Assembly (NCBI RefSeq): GCF_900114875.1
Contig: NZ_FPKW01000002.1
Coordinates: 62,001 to 126,000, forward strand
Direction of reading: 5' to 3'
DNA: 64,000 nt
Source of the DNA: Chryseobacterium limigenitum
Lineage (GTDB): Bacteria > Bacteroidota > Bacteroidia > Flavobacteriales > Weeksellaceae
This document shows positions 41,891 through 50,401 of the stretch, one piece after another; position 1 is the first letter of the stretch; each line of letters opens with the position of its first letter. The translations under genes and the position numbers were made by a program. The notes under the pieces are model-generated. The model was not told the DNA's origin and made no database searches. It saw nothing but the letters and a program-made list of their open reading frames with translations.

Positions 41891-43405
41891 TTAAAATTTA
41901 TAGATTTCTAATAAATCTGCTATTTTTCTGTCATTTGCCAGTCTTGGAGTTTTGTTTTGACCGCCCAATTTCCCCTGAGATTTTGCATATTCATGAAAAG
42001 CATTCTTTTTTAATCTGCTGATATGAAGTTTCTGGAGAATATTTCCCGAGATCAAATCATCATAATAAGTGTTGCGTTTTCTTAGCTGCTCGTCAAGTTC
42101 ATTTTTAAATAAATCTAAATTTTCCGGCTCTTTTTCAAATTCTATGAACCATTCATGATAGGGAAGCCCTTCTGCAGGATTCACCTGTGGAGCAAGATGG
42201 AATTCTGTGATCTGAGCAGGATATTTTTCTACGGTTGCTTTCATGGCTTCTTCCACTTCAAAGGCAATCACGTGTTCTCCGAAAGCTGAGGTAAAATGTT
42301 TCGTTCTTCCGCTCACCAAAATTCTGTGCGGATTTTTATCAATAAATCTTACAACATCACCAATTGAATACGCCCACAAACCTGAATTTGTCGTTAAAAT
42401 TAAAGCATAATCTTTATTAAGCTCAACTTCTTTTAAGGTTAATCTTTTCATGTCACGCTGAGCGGAGTCGAAGCGTCCGTATTCTTCCAGAGGAATAAAT
42501 TCGTAGAAAATCCCATGATTGGTTAAAAGCAACAGTCCTTCTTTCGTATAATCGTCCTGAAATGCAAAAAATCCTTCCGAAGCCGGAAATGTTTGAATAA
42601 TATCAACTTTTCCACCCAATAATTCTTCCATTTTATCGCGGTACGGCTCATAATTGACTCCGCCGGTAACGATAAGTTGAAGATTTGGAAAAAGCTGTTT
42701 GATCTTTTTACCGTTTCTTTCAATTAATTTTTCAAAATACATGATCAGCCAAGGCGGTATTCCCGAGATCAGAGTCATGTTTTCTTTCTCTGTTTCCTCA
42801 ACAATTTTATCGACTTTAGTTTCCCAATCTTCAATCATATTGGTTTCTAAACTCGGTAAGCGGTTTTTTTGAAGATAATTTGGAATGTGATGAGCCACAA
42901 TCCCTGAAAGTCTACCTGTTTTTATACCGAAAACCTCTTCCAATTCAGGGCTTCCCTGTAGAAAGATCATTTTTCCTTTTACAAAATCGGCGTTGTTTTT
43001 CTGAGAAATATAATGGAATAATGCGCTTTGAGCTCCGGCAATTTGAAATGGCATTCCTTCTTTTGAGATAGGAATATATTTCGAGCCGGAAGTTGTTCCG
43101 GAGGTTTTTGCAAAATATTCCGGAGTTTCTGTCCATAAAATATTGGACTGACCTTTTTTTACTCTTTCGATATATGGTTTAAGGTCTTCATAATCGGCAA
43201 CAGAAACTCTTTCCTGAAATTCTTTAATAGAATTGATGTTTTCAAAATCATGCTCTCTTCCAAACAGCGTTTTCTTTGCTGTTTCTATTAAAGATAAAAG
43301 CAAATCTTCTTGGTTTTTTTCTGCATTTTTCTTGAATTCTTCAGCCTTTCGGACGTGTTTTTTTGCCCAAGACAGTGCTATATTTTTCTTTAGGAAGTTT
43401 AACAT
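41891..43405 (-). CDS. GH3 auxin-responsive promoter family protein (acyl-adenylate ligase fold)
   Basis: 504 residues. ATP-binding motif YFAKTSGTTSGSKYIPIS, then IVTGGVNYEPYRDKM, EGFFAFQDD, LLTNHGIFYEFIPLEEYG, and GDVVRFIDKNPHRILVSGRTKHFTSAFGEHV are GH3 signatures. Plant GH3 proteins conjugate amino acids to acyl hormones; bacterial members probably ligate amino acids to unknown acids. Residues about 311-320 read GRFDSAQRDM, encoded by a half copy (42451-42473) of the palindromic repeat found at 16622-16696; it forms a short extra loop in frame. A -7 element stands 4 nt before the ATG. Confidence 0.88.
   Translation of the reverse strand: MLNFLKKNIALSWAKKHVRKAEEFKKNAEKNQEDLLLSLIETAKKTLFGREHDFENINSIKEFQERVSVADYEDLKPYIERVKKGQSNILWTETPEYFAKTSGTTSGSKYIPISKEGMPFQIAGAQSALFHYISQKNNADFVKGKMIFLQGSPELEEVFGIKTGRLSGIVAHHIPNYLQKNRLPSLETNMIEDWETKVDKIVEETEKENMTLISGIPPWLIMYFEKLIERNGKKIKQLFPNLQLIVTGGVNYEPYRDKMEELLGGKVDIIQTFPASEGFFAFQDDYTKEGLLLLTNHGIFYEFIPLEEYGRFDSAQRDMKRLTLKEVELNKDYALILTTNSGLWAYSIGDVVRFIDKNPHRILVSGRTKHFTSAFGEHVIAFEVEEAMKATVEKYPAQITEFHLAPQVNPAEGLPYHEWFIEFEKEPENLDLFKNELDEQLRKRNTYYDDLISGNILQKLHISRLKKNAFHEYAKSQGKLGGQNKTPRLANDRKIADLLEIYKF
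42451..42473 (-). repeat. Half copy of palindromic repeat inside the GH3-family gene
   Basis: TGTCA-CG-CTGAGCGGAGTCGAAG matches TGTCA-GC-CTGAGCGGAGTCGAAG of the right arm at 16673-16695 except at two spacer bases. Read on the coding strand it gives Phe-Asp-Ser-Ala-Gln-Arg-Asp. No stop or frameshift results. Confidence 0.85.
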
Positions 43406-43409
43406 GGTT

Positions 43410-43417
43410 CAAATTTA
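43410..43417 (-). promoter_or_regulatory. -7 element, GH3-family gene; predicted leaderless start
   Basis: Minus strand TAAATTTG, 4 nt before the ATG at 43405. Confidence 0.55.
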
Positions 43418-43460
43418 TAAATAACTAAATAATCTGATGCTATTTTAATGAAATATGAAA

Positions 43461-43492
43461 TAAAAAAAACCGATGAATGAGTATCATCGGTT
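43461..43492 (-). terminator. Terminator after the small DGTPDKRY-repeat gene
   Basis: AACCGATGA (43468-43476) pairs with TCATCGGTT (43484-43492); TTTTTT follows on the minus strand. Confidence 0.85.
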
Positions 43493-43533
43493 CTTCGAAA
43501 TTTGATTATGAAAATAACAACTATAAGTTGAGT

Positions 43534-43824
43534 TTATTTGCTTGCTTTATACCTTTTGTCTGGCGTACCGTCTTTTTTCAGATGTTGGTTCTCTTTATAT
43601 CTCTTGTCAGGAGTTCCGTCTTTTTTCATTTTAACACCTGTTATTGACGCTGTTGCAGGCTTTGCCATTTTTGTGTCTGCTGCTTTTGCAGCTTTTGTAT
43701 CTGCCGTTTTAGCAGTTTTTGTTACCTGATGAGTGGCTTTGGTAGCTGTTGCGGGAGCAGTTTGCTGAGCAGTGGCAAATCCTAGTCCCAATACTATTGA
43801 CATTGCTGTGATTAATTTTTTCAT
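43534..43824 (-). CDS. Small exported Lys/Ala-rich protein with KKDGTPDKRYK repeats
   Basis: 96 residues from ATG 43824, which begins signal peptide MKKLITAMSIVLGLGFATAQ; the longer open frame adds a leader overlapping its promoter. The mature chain is Lys/Ala/Thr-rich (about 22-60, low complexity, e.g. TKTAKTADTKAAKAADTK) and ends with two copies of KKDGTPDKRYK spaced 16 residues apart. Such DGTPDxRYK tails occur in small periplasmic proteins of Bacteroidota; the function is unknown. Charge and repeat suggest binding to an anionic partner, for example cell wall or nucleic acid (inference). Own promoter and terminator. Confidence 0.7.
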   Translation of the reverse strand: MKKLITAMSIVLGLGFATAQQTAPATATKATHQVTKTAKTADTKAAKAADTKMAKPATASITGVKMKKDGTPDKRYKENQHLKKDGTPDKRYKASK

Positions 43825-43853
43825 AATAATTGTATTATTTGTTTTTCTTGAGT

Positions 43854-43861
43854 CAAAGTTA
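43854..43861 (-). promoter_or_regulatory. -7 element, small repeat-protein gene
   Basis: Minus strand TAACTTTG, 29 nt before the ATG at 43824; it would lie within the extended open frame (43866), supporting the shorter start. Confidence 0.5.
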
Positions 43862-43866
43862 TACAA

Positions 43867-44098
43867 AAATCAGGCTGAGAAACTCACTTTTAGAAACTTA
43901 ACTAAAGTTTATTACAGCTTAAAAAAATATTAAAAGTATTTGGGGTAGACACAAATTCCACAAACACTTTCACAAATAACCACAGAAAATATTGTTTCAA
44001 AAGACACCCGTTGCTGAGTGAAACGCCCTTGCGAACCCTTGCGTTAAAAAAATTCTATTCAATTAATTTTCTTCAATAAAACAATTATAAAAACAAAA
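43867..44098. other. Intergenic stretch with repeat-like text, no gene
   Basis: AT-rich. Contains ACAAATTCCACAAACAC and CCCTTGCGAACCCTTGCGTT, the latter a near-tandem CCTTGCG unit of a kind dispersed in Chryseobacterium intergenic regions. I see no open frame with a start, no tRNA and no promoter match. Confidence 0.45.
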
Positions 44099-44126
44099 CC
44101 TACTTCCGTTTCCGAAAGCAGGTCCT
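44099..44126 (-). terminator. Terminator after the 130-residue lipoprotein gene
   Basis: CCTACTTCCG (44099-44108) pairs with CGAAAGCAGG (44113-44122) allowing two G-U pairs; TTTTGTTTTT follows on the minus strand. Confidence 0.75.
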
Positions 44127-44148
44127 AACATATGTATGAAAAGTTGGT

Positions 44149-44541
44149 TTAACGAGTACAGTTGGCTGTCCAGGTTTTACCATCCTTGATGTATAGGATT
44201 TTCAAGTCGTTATTATCAATTCTGATATAAGATGTGCCATTTGATCCTACCATTACTAGAGTATGATCACCTTCCTGATTAAATTCAATCCCGTTAAGAT
44301 CAGGAATACTGTTTGAAAATGCGAAATTATACTTTGTACCACTCGCAATTTTCGTTACAAATACACTTCCGCTATTAGTGTTAATGTCTGTTCCTCCATC
44401 CTTATAAGATATGGTTCCTTTGTACGTTCCGGCGAAGAAGTCATTATTTGTAGGATCATCATCTCTACTGCAAGATGAGAATGACATTGCCGTGACAAGT
44501 ACCAACATAAAGATACCTAAAATTTTAATTGCTTTTTTCAT
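44149..44541 (-). CDS. Small lipoprotein, unrecognised family
   Basis: 130 residues. Lipobox at MSFSSC (cysteine about 24), then Asp/Asn-rich SRDDDPTNNDFF, which may be a surface-export signal for lipoproteins in Bacteroidota (negative residues after Cys). The rest is a beta-rich domain: FAGTYKGTISYKDGG, SVFVTKIASGTKYNF, TLVMVGSNGTSYIRIDNN, LKILYIKDGKTW. The overall order, G-T-Y-x-G ... T-x-G-x-x-Y-x-F, resembles small lipocalin/DUF-type repeats in Bacteroidota lipoproteins, but I cannot name the family. Single gene, divergent from mfd. Confidence 0.6.
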   Translation of the reverse strand: MKKAIKILGIFMLVLVTAMSFSSCSRDDDPTNNDFFAGTYKGTISYKDGGTDINTNSGSVFVTKIASGTKYNFAFSNSIPDLNGIEFNQEGDHTLVMVGSNGTSYIRIDNNDLKILYIKDGKTWTANCTR

Positions 44542-44705
44542 AATATTATTTCTTTAAGAGTTTTGTAAGGTAAATTTGCCAAATTCTATGTCGAGTGGAA
44601 ATAATAGAATTAATTTAACTTTTAATTAGAATTTTTAGTAAAAAATTAAGATTTAATGATTTTTAGCTTATTTATTTTAAATTTTGAACAATCCGCATTT
44701 TTTTA

Positions 44706-44732
44706 TTGTCGAAAAAAATATCCTTATATTTG
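44706..44732 (+). promoter_or_regulatory. Promoter of mfd
   Basis: TTG at 44706-44708 and TATATTTG at 44725-44732 with a 16-nt spacer (one short of the usual minimum). Start codon 65 nt downstream. Confidence 0.6.
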
Positions 44733-44797
44733 TTTTGTCTTAAACGGTTTCGGAAAACTCCCGAAATCGCTTTTGTCGTTTTACACCATTACTATTT

Positions 44798-47700
44798 ATG
44801 CAGTTAAAAACTATCAACGAAAAGTTTCTTCCGGATCTGTTGAAAAAGGAATTTGGAAAAGAAATTTTTACTCAACTGGAAAATACTCAACACATTTCTG
44901 TAAGAGGAAGTGCAGGTTCTTCAGCTTCTATTTTTGTTGCTGAGCTTTTCTTAACGCAAAAGCATACAATCCTTTATGTGCTTGATGATAAGGAAGATGC
45001 TTTGTACGTCAATACAGAATTGGAAGATCTTTTGGGCAAAGAAAAGGTTTTGTACTTCCCTGCAACCCACCTTGAGCCTTATCAGGTTGAAAAAACGCAG
45101 AATGCCAATTTGGTTTTAAGAACTGAAGTTTTAAATAAAATAAATTCAGGCAAATCCCCGAAAGTAATAGTTGCCTATTCCGGAGCTTTATCGGAAAAGG
45201 TTTTAAAGAAAGAAGATTTTAAAGCAATTTCTCATCAGATTAAAGTGGGCGACCAGCTTGATTTTGATTTTGTGGATGAATTGCTTACCCACTACAATTT
45301 CCAGCAGACTGATTTTGTGTCCGAACCGGGAGAATTTTCCGTGAGAGGGGGAATTGTAGACGTATTTTCTTATTCTTATGAAAAACCTTATCGTGTAACT
45401 TTCTTCGGAAATGAAGTTGAGAGCATAAAAACTTTTGATATTGAAACCCAGCTTTCCATTGAGAAAGTAAAGGAGCTTCAATTGGTCTCCAATATGAACT
45501 TTTCAGTGTCAGGAACCAGAGTCTCTTTGCTTCAGTTGTTGCCAAAAGAGAGTTTTGTAGTTTCTAAAAATGGTGTTGTAGGACTTCAGAGGATTAAATC
45601 ATTTTACGAAAAGTCTTTAGAAAAATTCGAAACTTTAAGTAAAGATATTGCTCACAGAGCGCCGCAGGAATTATTTATTTCTGATCAGGAATTTTTGTTT
45701 GATTATAAAAAATTTAAAACAATTGATTTCAGCAGTGTTTCCATTGAAGGTTTAAAAGATATTGTTGAGGTTAAAATTGAACAGACTTCACAACCTACTT
45801 TTCATAAAAACTTTGAATTATTAATTGAAGATTTAGAAGATAAGCAAGGTGAAGGCTTTGAAACATGGATCTCTTTTTCCACGGATAAACAAAAAGAAAG
45901 ACTCGAATCTATTTTTGAAGAGCTCGAACATCAAGTTCCTTTTAAAAGTTTTAAATCTGAACTTCATGAAGGTTTTGTAGATAATGACCATAAACTTTTG
46001 GTCTACACAGATCATCAGATATTTGACCGGTATCAAAGGTATAAAGCGAAAAACAACTTCGCAAAATCTGAACAGCTTACCTTAAAAGACCTGATGTCTC
46101 TGAAAATCGGAGATTACATCGCTCACATTGACCATGGAATCGGTAAATTCATGGGATTGGTTAAAGTGAATAATGATGGTAAAATTCAGGAATGTTTTAA
46201 ACTGACCTATAAAAACGGTGACTTATTATATGTAAGTATTCATTCGCTTCACAAGATCTCAAAATTTAACGGTCCGGATGGAAAAGAAGTTGTTCTAAGC
46301 AAGTTGGGATCGCCAGCCTGGAAATCATTAAAACAGAAAACAAAAGCCAAAGTAAAACAAATTGCTTTTGACCTTATCAGATTATATGCCGAGAGAAAAA
46401 CGGCAAAAGGTTTTGCTTTTACACCGGATTCTTATCTACAAAATGAGCTGGAAGCAAGTTTTATTTATGAAGACACACCGGATCAGGAAAAAGCAACCAT
46501 TGATGTAAAAAAAGATATGGAAGCCGATACGGTAATGGACAGACTTGTCTGCGGAGACGTAGGTTTTGGTAAAACGGAAGTGGCTGTGCGTGCTGCTTTC
46601 AAAGCGGCGACTGATGGGAAGCAGGTTGCTATTTTGGTTCCGACCACGATTCTGGCTTTTCAGCATTATAGAAGTTTTAAAGAAAGATTAAAAGATTTTC
46701 CGGTAAATGTAGACTATGTGAACCGTTTCAGAACCGCCAAACAGAAATCTGAAACATTAGCTGCTTTAAAAAACGGAAAAGTAGATATTATCATTGGAAC
46801 ACACCAGCTGGCAAGTGCAAGTGTTAAGTTCAAAGATTTAGGTTTATTAATTATTGATGAAGAACATAAATTCGGAGTTTCGGTAAAAGATAAATTAAAG
46901 ACTTTAAAAAGTAATGTTGATACGTTGACATTAACGGCAACGCCAATTCCCAGGACATTGCAGTTTTCATTGATGGCGGCGCGGGATTTATCTGTAATTA
47001 AAACGCCACCGCCAAACAGACAGCCTGTTGATACACAACTTGTTGGGTTTAATGAAGAAATAATTCGTGATGCAGTTTCTTACGAACTGCAAAGAGACGG
47101 ACAGGTTTATTTTATTAATAACAGGATTGAAAACCTAAAAGATATTGCAGGACTGATCCAAAGACTGGTTCCTGATGCAAGAGTAATAACGGGTCACGGG
47201 CAAATGGAAGGCAAACAGCTCGAGAAGAACGTTCTGGACTTCATGGAAGGTAAATATGACGTTCTGGTTTCCACAACCATTGTAGAAAGTGGAGTAGACG
47301 TTCCGAATGCGAACACTATTTTTATTAATGATGCTCAGCGATTCGGGATGGCAGATCTTCACCAGATGAGAGGTAGGGTAGGACGAAGCAACAGAAAAGC
47401 GTTTTGTTACTTGATCACTCCGCCATATGATATGATGACTGCAGATGCAAGAAAACGTCTGGAAGCGATTGAGCAGTTTTCCGACCTTGGAAGTGGTTTC
47501 CAGATTGCAATGAAAGATTTGGAAATTCGTGGTGCCGGAGATTTATTAGGAGCCGAGCAGAGTGGATTTATCAATGAAATGGGTTTTGAGACCTATCAAA
47601 AGTTAATGCAGGAAGCTCTTGAAGAACTTAAAGACGATAAAGATTTTGAAGATTTATTTGATAATGAGGAAGATCGAAATAAACTCTTTAAATCTGTAAA

Positions 47701-48169
47701 AGATGTCAACATTGATACCGATCTGGAATTAATGCTTCCAGACTTTTATATATCTAATACTGAAGAGCGATTGTTACTTTATCAGAAGCTTGCTGAAATA
47801 GGTAATGAGGCAGATCTTCAAAAATTTGAGTTGGAATTGATCGACCGTTTTGGAAGTTTGCCCAATGAAGCAATTAATTTATTAAAGAGCGTTGCTCTAA
47901 AATGGCTTGCCTCAGACATCGGTTTTGAAAAGATTGTCATGAAAAACGGAGTGTTTTTAGGATACTTTCCGGGAAATCCTCAAGACAAATTTTACCAAAC
48001 AAGTAAGTTTAAAAATATAATTAGTTACCTAACCTCAAATCCTGCGGAAGCCCAATTGAAGGAGAAAGTAAGCAAAGAAGGAAATCACCTTATGATGAGA
48101 AAAGATAAGGTAATAAATGTCGATGAGGTGAATTATCTATTAAGATCGATTTTGAAAAATGAAAATTAA
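44798..48169 (+). CDS. mfd: Transcription-repair coupling factor
   Basis: 1123 residues, the normal Mfd length. N-terminal UvrB-homology module (about 1-330, FVSEPGEFSVRGGIVDVFSY), CarD-like RNA-polymerase interaction domain (about 435-500, DYIAHIDHGIGKFMGLVKV), translocase with Walker A CGDVGFGKTEVAVRAAF (about 585-600), DEEH box LLIIDEEHKFGV (about 686), TATPIPRTLQFS, motif VI MRGRVGRSNRKAFCYL (about 855), and the C-terminal TRCF domain. It displaces RNA polymerase stalled at DNA damage and recruits UvrA. Complete with all motifs; transcription from the promoter at 44706-44732. No convincing terminator follows. Confidence 0.97.
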   Translation: MQLKTINEKFLPDLLKKEFGKEIFTQLENTQHISVRGSAGSSASIFVAELFLTQKHTILYVLDDKEDALYVNTELEDLLGKEKVLYFPATHLEPYQVEKTQNANLVLRTEVLNKINSGKSPKVIVAYSGALSEKVLKKEDFKAISHQIKVGDQLDFDFVDELLTHYNFQQTDFVSEPGEFSVRGGIVDVFSYSYEKPYRVTFFGNEVESIKTFDIETQLSIEKVKELQLVSNMNFSVSGTRVSLLQLLPKESFVVSKNGVVGLQRIKSFYEKSLEKFETLSKDIAHRAPQELFISDQEFLFDYKKFKTIDFSSVSIEGLKDIVEVKIEQTSQPTFHKNFELLIEDLEDKQGEGFETWISFSTDKQKERLESIFEELEHQVPFKSFKSELHEGFVDNDHKLLVYTDHQIFDRYQRYKAKNNFAKSEQLTLKDLMSLKIGDYIAHIDHGIGKFMGLVKVNNDGKIQECFKLTYKNGDLLYVSIHSLHKISKFNGPDGKEVVLSKLGSPAWKSLKQKTKAKVKQIAFDLIRLYAERKTAKGFAFTPDSYLQNELEASFIYEDTPDQEKATIDVKKDMEADTVMDRLVCGDVGFGKTEVAVRAAFKAATDGKQVAILVPTTILAFQHYRSFKERLKDFPVNVDYVNRFRTAKQKSETLAALKNGKVDIIIGTHQLASASVKFKDLGLLIIDEEHKFGVSVKDKLKTLKSNVDTLTLTATPIPRTLQFSLMAARDLSVIKTPPPNRQPVDTQLVGFNEEIIRDAVSYELQRDGQVYFINNRIENLKDIAGLIQRLVPDARVITGHGQMEGKQLEKNVLDFMEGKYDVLVSTTIVESGVDVPNANTIFINDAQRFGMADLHQMRGRVGRSNRKAFCYLITPPYDMMTADARKRLEAIEQFSDLGSGFQIAMKDLEIRGAGDLLGAEQSGFINEMGFETYQKLMQEALEELKDDKDFEDLFDNEEDRNKLFKSVKDVNIDTDLELMLPDFYISNTEERLLLYQKLAEIGNEADLQKFELELIDRFGSLPNEAINLLKSVALKWLASDIGFEKIVMKNGVFLGYFPGNPQDKFYQTSKFKNIISYLTSNPAEAQLKEKVSKEGNHLMMRKDKVINVDEVNYLLRSILKNEN

Positions 48170-48735
48170 TTCAATTTAAAGGGAAAAATATATTGTCTCA
48201 AATTGATCGAATCTGAGACAAAACGTTATATTTCAACAAATTCGGCGTTTTCAATATCGAAAATGAATAGAATTTGTTGAAATATTTATTTTATAGATGA
48301 TTTTCGTCATGTATTTTCAAAATGAACAAAAATTTTTAATAAAATAATATTAACGTAACGTAAGTTTTTTTATTCCTGATTCTTAGAAAATTACAAATAT
48401 AAATTCGATATTTTTCACCATTTGCAGAAAAGTTTTTAAGATTGATGCACTTTAAAAATTAATTCAAGCACATTATTTCTACTAATATAAAAATGCCACA
48501 GAAGGATACCTGATGGTGAATATATGTATGTGATAAAATCACTCTTTGTTGATAAAAATCAGTATTTAAATATCCTTTAGGTGAATTATTGTCTCAAATA
48601 AATATAATAAAATTGGATTTAATTCAACATGACAGGAAATAATTCTACTTTTTATAGATTTAAAATATCTTGTAAATTGCTTATTTCTATTGATTTACGA
48701 AATGTATATGGACTATTTAAGCGATTTTTTTTCTT
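48170..48735. other. Long intergenic region with direct and inverted repeats
   Basis: No gene supported. TATTGTCTCAAAT occurs at 48191-48203 and again at 48587-48599. TTGTCTCA (48193-48200) and TGAGACAA (48214-48221) form a hairpin. ATATTTCAACAAATTC (48228-48243) and GAATTTGTTGAAATAT (48270-48285) are a perfect 16-bp inverted repeat with a nested TTTTC/GAAAA. The open frame beginning at 48629 is only an upstream extension of the next gene. A small RNA, a decayed element or a regulatory leader are all possible. Confidence 0.5.
48228..48285. repeat. Perfect 16-bp inverted repeat
   Basis: ATATTTCAACAAATTC and GAATTTGTTGAAATAT separated by 26 nt, which themselves hold TTTTC-AATATC-GAAAA. It lies 58 nt after the mfd stop and could fold in RNA, but no T-run follows directly. 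Confidence 0.7.
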
Positions 48736-48743
48736 TATCTTTG
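48736..48743 (+). promoter_or_regulatory. -7 element of the three-paralogue operon
   Basis: TATCTTTG, 11 nt before the chosen ATG at 48755. It supports this start instead of the open-frame beginning at 48629. Confidence 0.6.
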
Positions 48744-48754
48744 CAGACCTTATT

Positions 48755-49579
48755 ATGAAAAAAATTATGTATTTATGCGTGGTTGGGCTGCTATCGGTCT
48801 GCACTCACGCACAGGTGGGTGTTGGGATTAGTACTCCCCAAACTACTCTCGATGTCAACGGGAAAACCACCTTAAGAAAAGAACTTAGAGTCGGCGGTAC
48901 TTCAACCCAGGTCGGAAATGCCGGGTTAAATGGCCAGGTTTTGGTTTCCCAGGGAGATGGGATCTCTCCTCAGTGGAAATCATTGAACAATGTCTCCTTT
49001 ATGGAGGAAGGACAGTACAAATTAACCAATTCGTATTTGTCATCGGATCAAGCAGGTATTACTATTCTTTCTAACGGAGTCTTGGGCGACAGTGTTTACA
49101 AAAACAGTGTTGGTGATGATATCAATGATTCCAGTAAAGGGAAATGGGTGACAATTGCCGGCCTTGAGAATAACTTTACTATTAAAAACGGGCTCAACAG
49201 ACTTACGTATCAATTCCAGACCGGGGTTGAAATGAAATCCTCAGCATCAGATGCATCTCAGAATGTAAGCTTTACCTGCGGTATTTTCAGAAACAGTAAG
49301 CTTGTAGCTGTACGTCCGGACAAGATTTCTTCAACAAATAATTCTGAGAAAAACGGTATCCAGGATTATATTTTCACATTGAATTATACGGAACCAGACG
49401 TTCCGGTAGGTGTACACAAGGTTGAGGTTGCATGCAGGAAAATTAATGTATCCAACTCAAATGCTCAGTTTGCTATTGGGCGTACTGTAGCAAGCAACAG
49501 TAATCTTTCTAATGCATTCACTTTAGAATCTGCATTTAAAATAGATCTTATCGAATTTATAACCTACAAAGTAAACTAA
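48755..49579 (+). CDS. Secreted LDVNG-head protein, paralogue 1
   Basis: 274 residues from ATG 48755: signal peptide MKKIMYLCVVGLLSVCTHAQ, followed at once by VGVGISTPQTTLDVNGKTTL, the head seen in many flavobacterial secreted proteins related to tail-fibre-like trimeric stalks. A shared segment QVLVSQGDGISPQWKSL links to a C-terminal beta-sandwich (about 100-270) with FQTGVEM, CGIFRNSKLVAVR and HKVEVACRK. Both cysteines (CGIF and VAC) are kept in all three paralogues and could form a disulfide. No T9SS sorting tail is seen. First gene of an operon: the next start follows its stop by 3 nt. Function unknown; an adhesin or tip subunit is a guess. Confidence 0.75.
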   Translation: MKKIMYLCVVGLLSVCTHAQVGVGISTPQTTLDVNGKTTLRKELRVGGTSTQVGNAGLNGQVLVSQGDGISPQWKSLNNVSFMEEGQYKLTNSYLSSDQAGITILSNGVLGDSVYKNSVGDDINDSSKGKWVTIAGLENNFTIKNGLNRLTYQFQTGVEMKSSASDASQNVSFTCGIFRNSKLVAVRPDKISSTNNSEKNGIQDYIFTLNYTEPDVPVGVHKVEVACRKINVSNSNAQFAIGRTVASNSNLSNAFTLESAFKIDLIEFITYKVN

Positions 49580-49582
49580 TCA

Positions 49583-50398
49583 ATGAAAAATATATTATTT
49601 GTCCTATTTTCTACAATAGGGTTGTCTCTTTCTGCTCAGGTGGGAGTAGCTACTCCTACGCCGAAAGCGATGCTGGATGTTAACGGAAATATTAACCTTA
49701 GAGGAAAATTAGTGGTTCTGAATGCTGCAGACAGCAAACTTTCAGAAGGAAGAGATGATCAGCTTTTGGTTTCACAAGGTGCAGGACTTGCACCTACATG
49801 GAAGTCTCTTCGTATTCCTGATTATGAAACCAATAAATTTTATTTAATTTATAATAACTCTTTTTCAGACAGAGTGGGTGCAACCTTCACTTCTTCAGAA
49901 GAACCTACGATTGCATCAAGATCTGCTTCTTTCACGAAGGACAGTAACTTTAGTAGTTTAAGCCAGTTCAAAAAGATTCCGGGATTATCTCAGACGTTTA
50001 ATGTATACAGCACGGAAAGTAAAACTTATTTTCAGTTTGAAACAGTAATTCAGGCCAACTTTACAGTTGTAGGAACTACAGATACATCAATTGATTACGC
50101 ATGCGGAATTTTTGTTGATGATAAATTAATAAATCTAAGACAAGGAAATCTGAAAGCAGTTAATTCAACTAATCCTTTCCTTACCCATAACCAGATCGGT
50201 CTTGCTCAAAACCTGGCAAAAGGAGCGCACTCAGTGAGTGTAGCTTGCTCAAGATTAAAATCTTATAACGTACCTGCAGGAATAACATTAGGGGTAGGTA
50301 CCAATGTTTCTGATAATATTGATTCTTACATCTCTCAATCATCATTTAAAGTAGATGTTTATGAGGTTCCACAGGTATTTAATGCGATAACAAACTAA
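49583..50398 (+). CDS. Secreted LDVNG-head protein, paralogue 2
   Basis: 271 residues. Signal peptide ending GLSLSAQ, head VGVATPTPKAMLDVNGNINL, linker QLLVSQGAGLAPTWKSL, and the C-terminal domain with YFQFETVIQANF, YACGIFVDDKLINLRQ and HSVSVACSR. Order and cysteines follow paralogue 1; identity looks moderate, so these are old duplicates rather than recent copies. Placed 3 nt after the first and 3 nt before the third gene, so translation is probably coupled. Function unknown. Confidence 0.75.
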   Translation: MKNILFVLFSTIGLSLSAQVGVATPTPKAMLDVNGNINLRGKLVVLNAADSKLSEGRDDQLLVSQGAGLAPTWKSLRIPDYETNKFYLIYNNSFSDRVGATFTSSEEPTIASRSASFTKDSNFSSLSQFKKIPGLSQTFNVYSTESKTYFQFETVIQANFTVVGTTDTSIDYACGIFVDDKLINLRQGNLKAVNSTNPFLTHNQIGLAQNLAKGAHSVSVACSRLKSYNVPAGITLGVGTNVSDNIDSYISQSSFKVDVYEVPQVFNAITN

Positions 50399-50401
50399 AT
50401 C

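Noticed and set aside
48629..48754. Upstream 42-codon extension of the first LDVNG-head gene
   Set aside because: A signal peptide begins at 48755 and a TATCTTTG box lies at 48736-48743, inside the extension.
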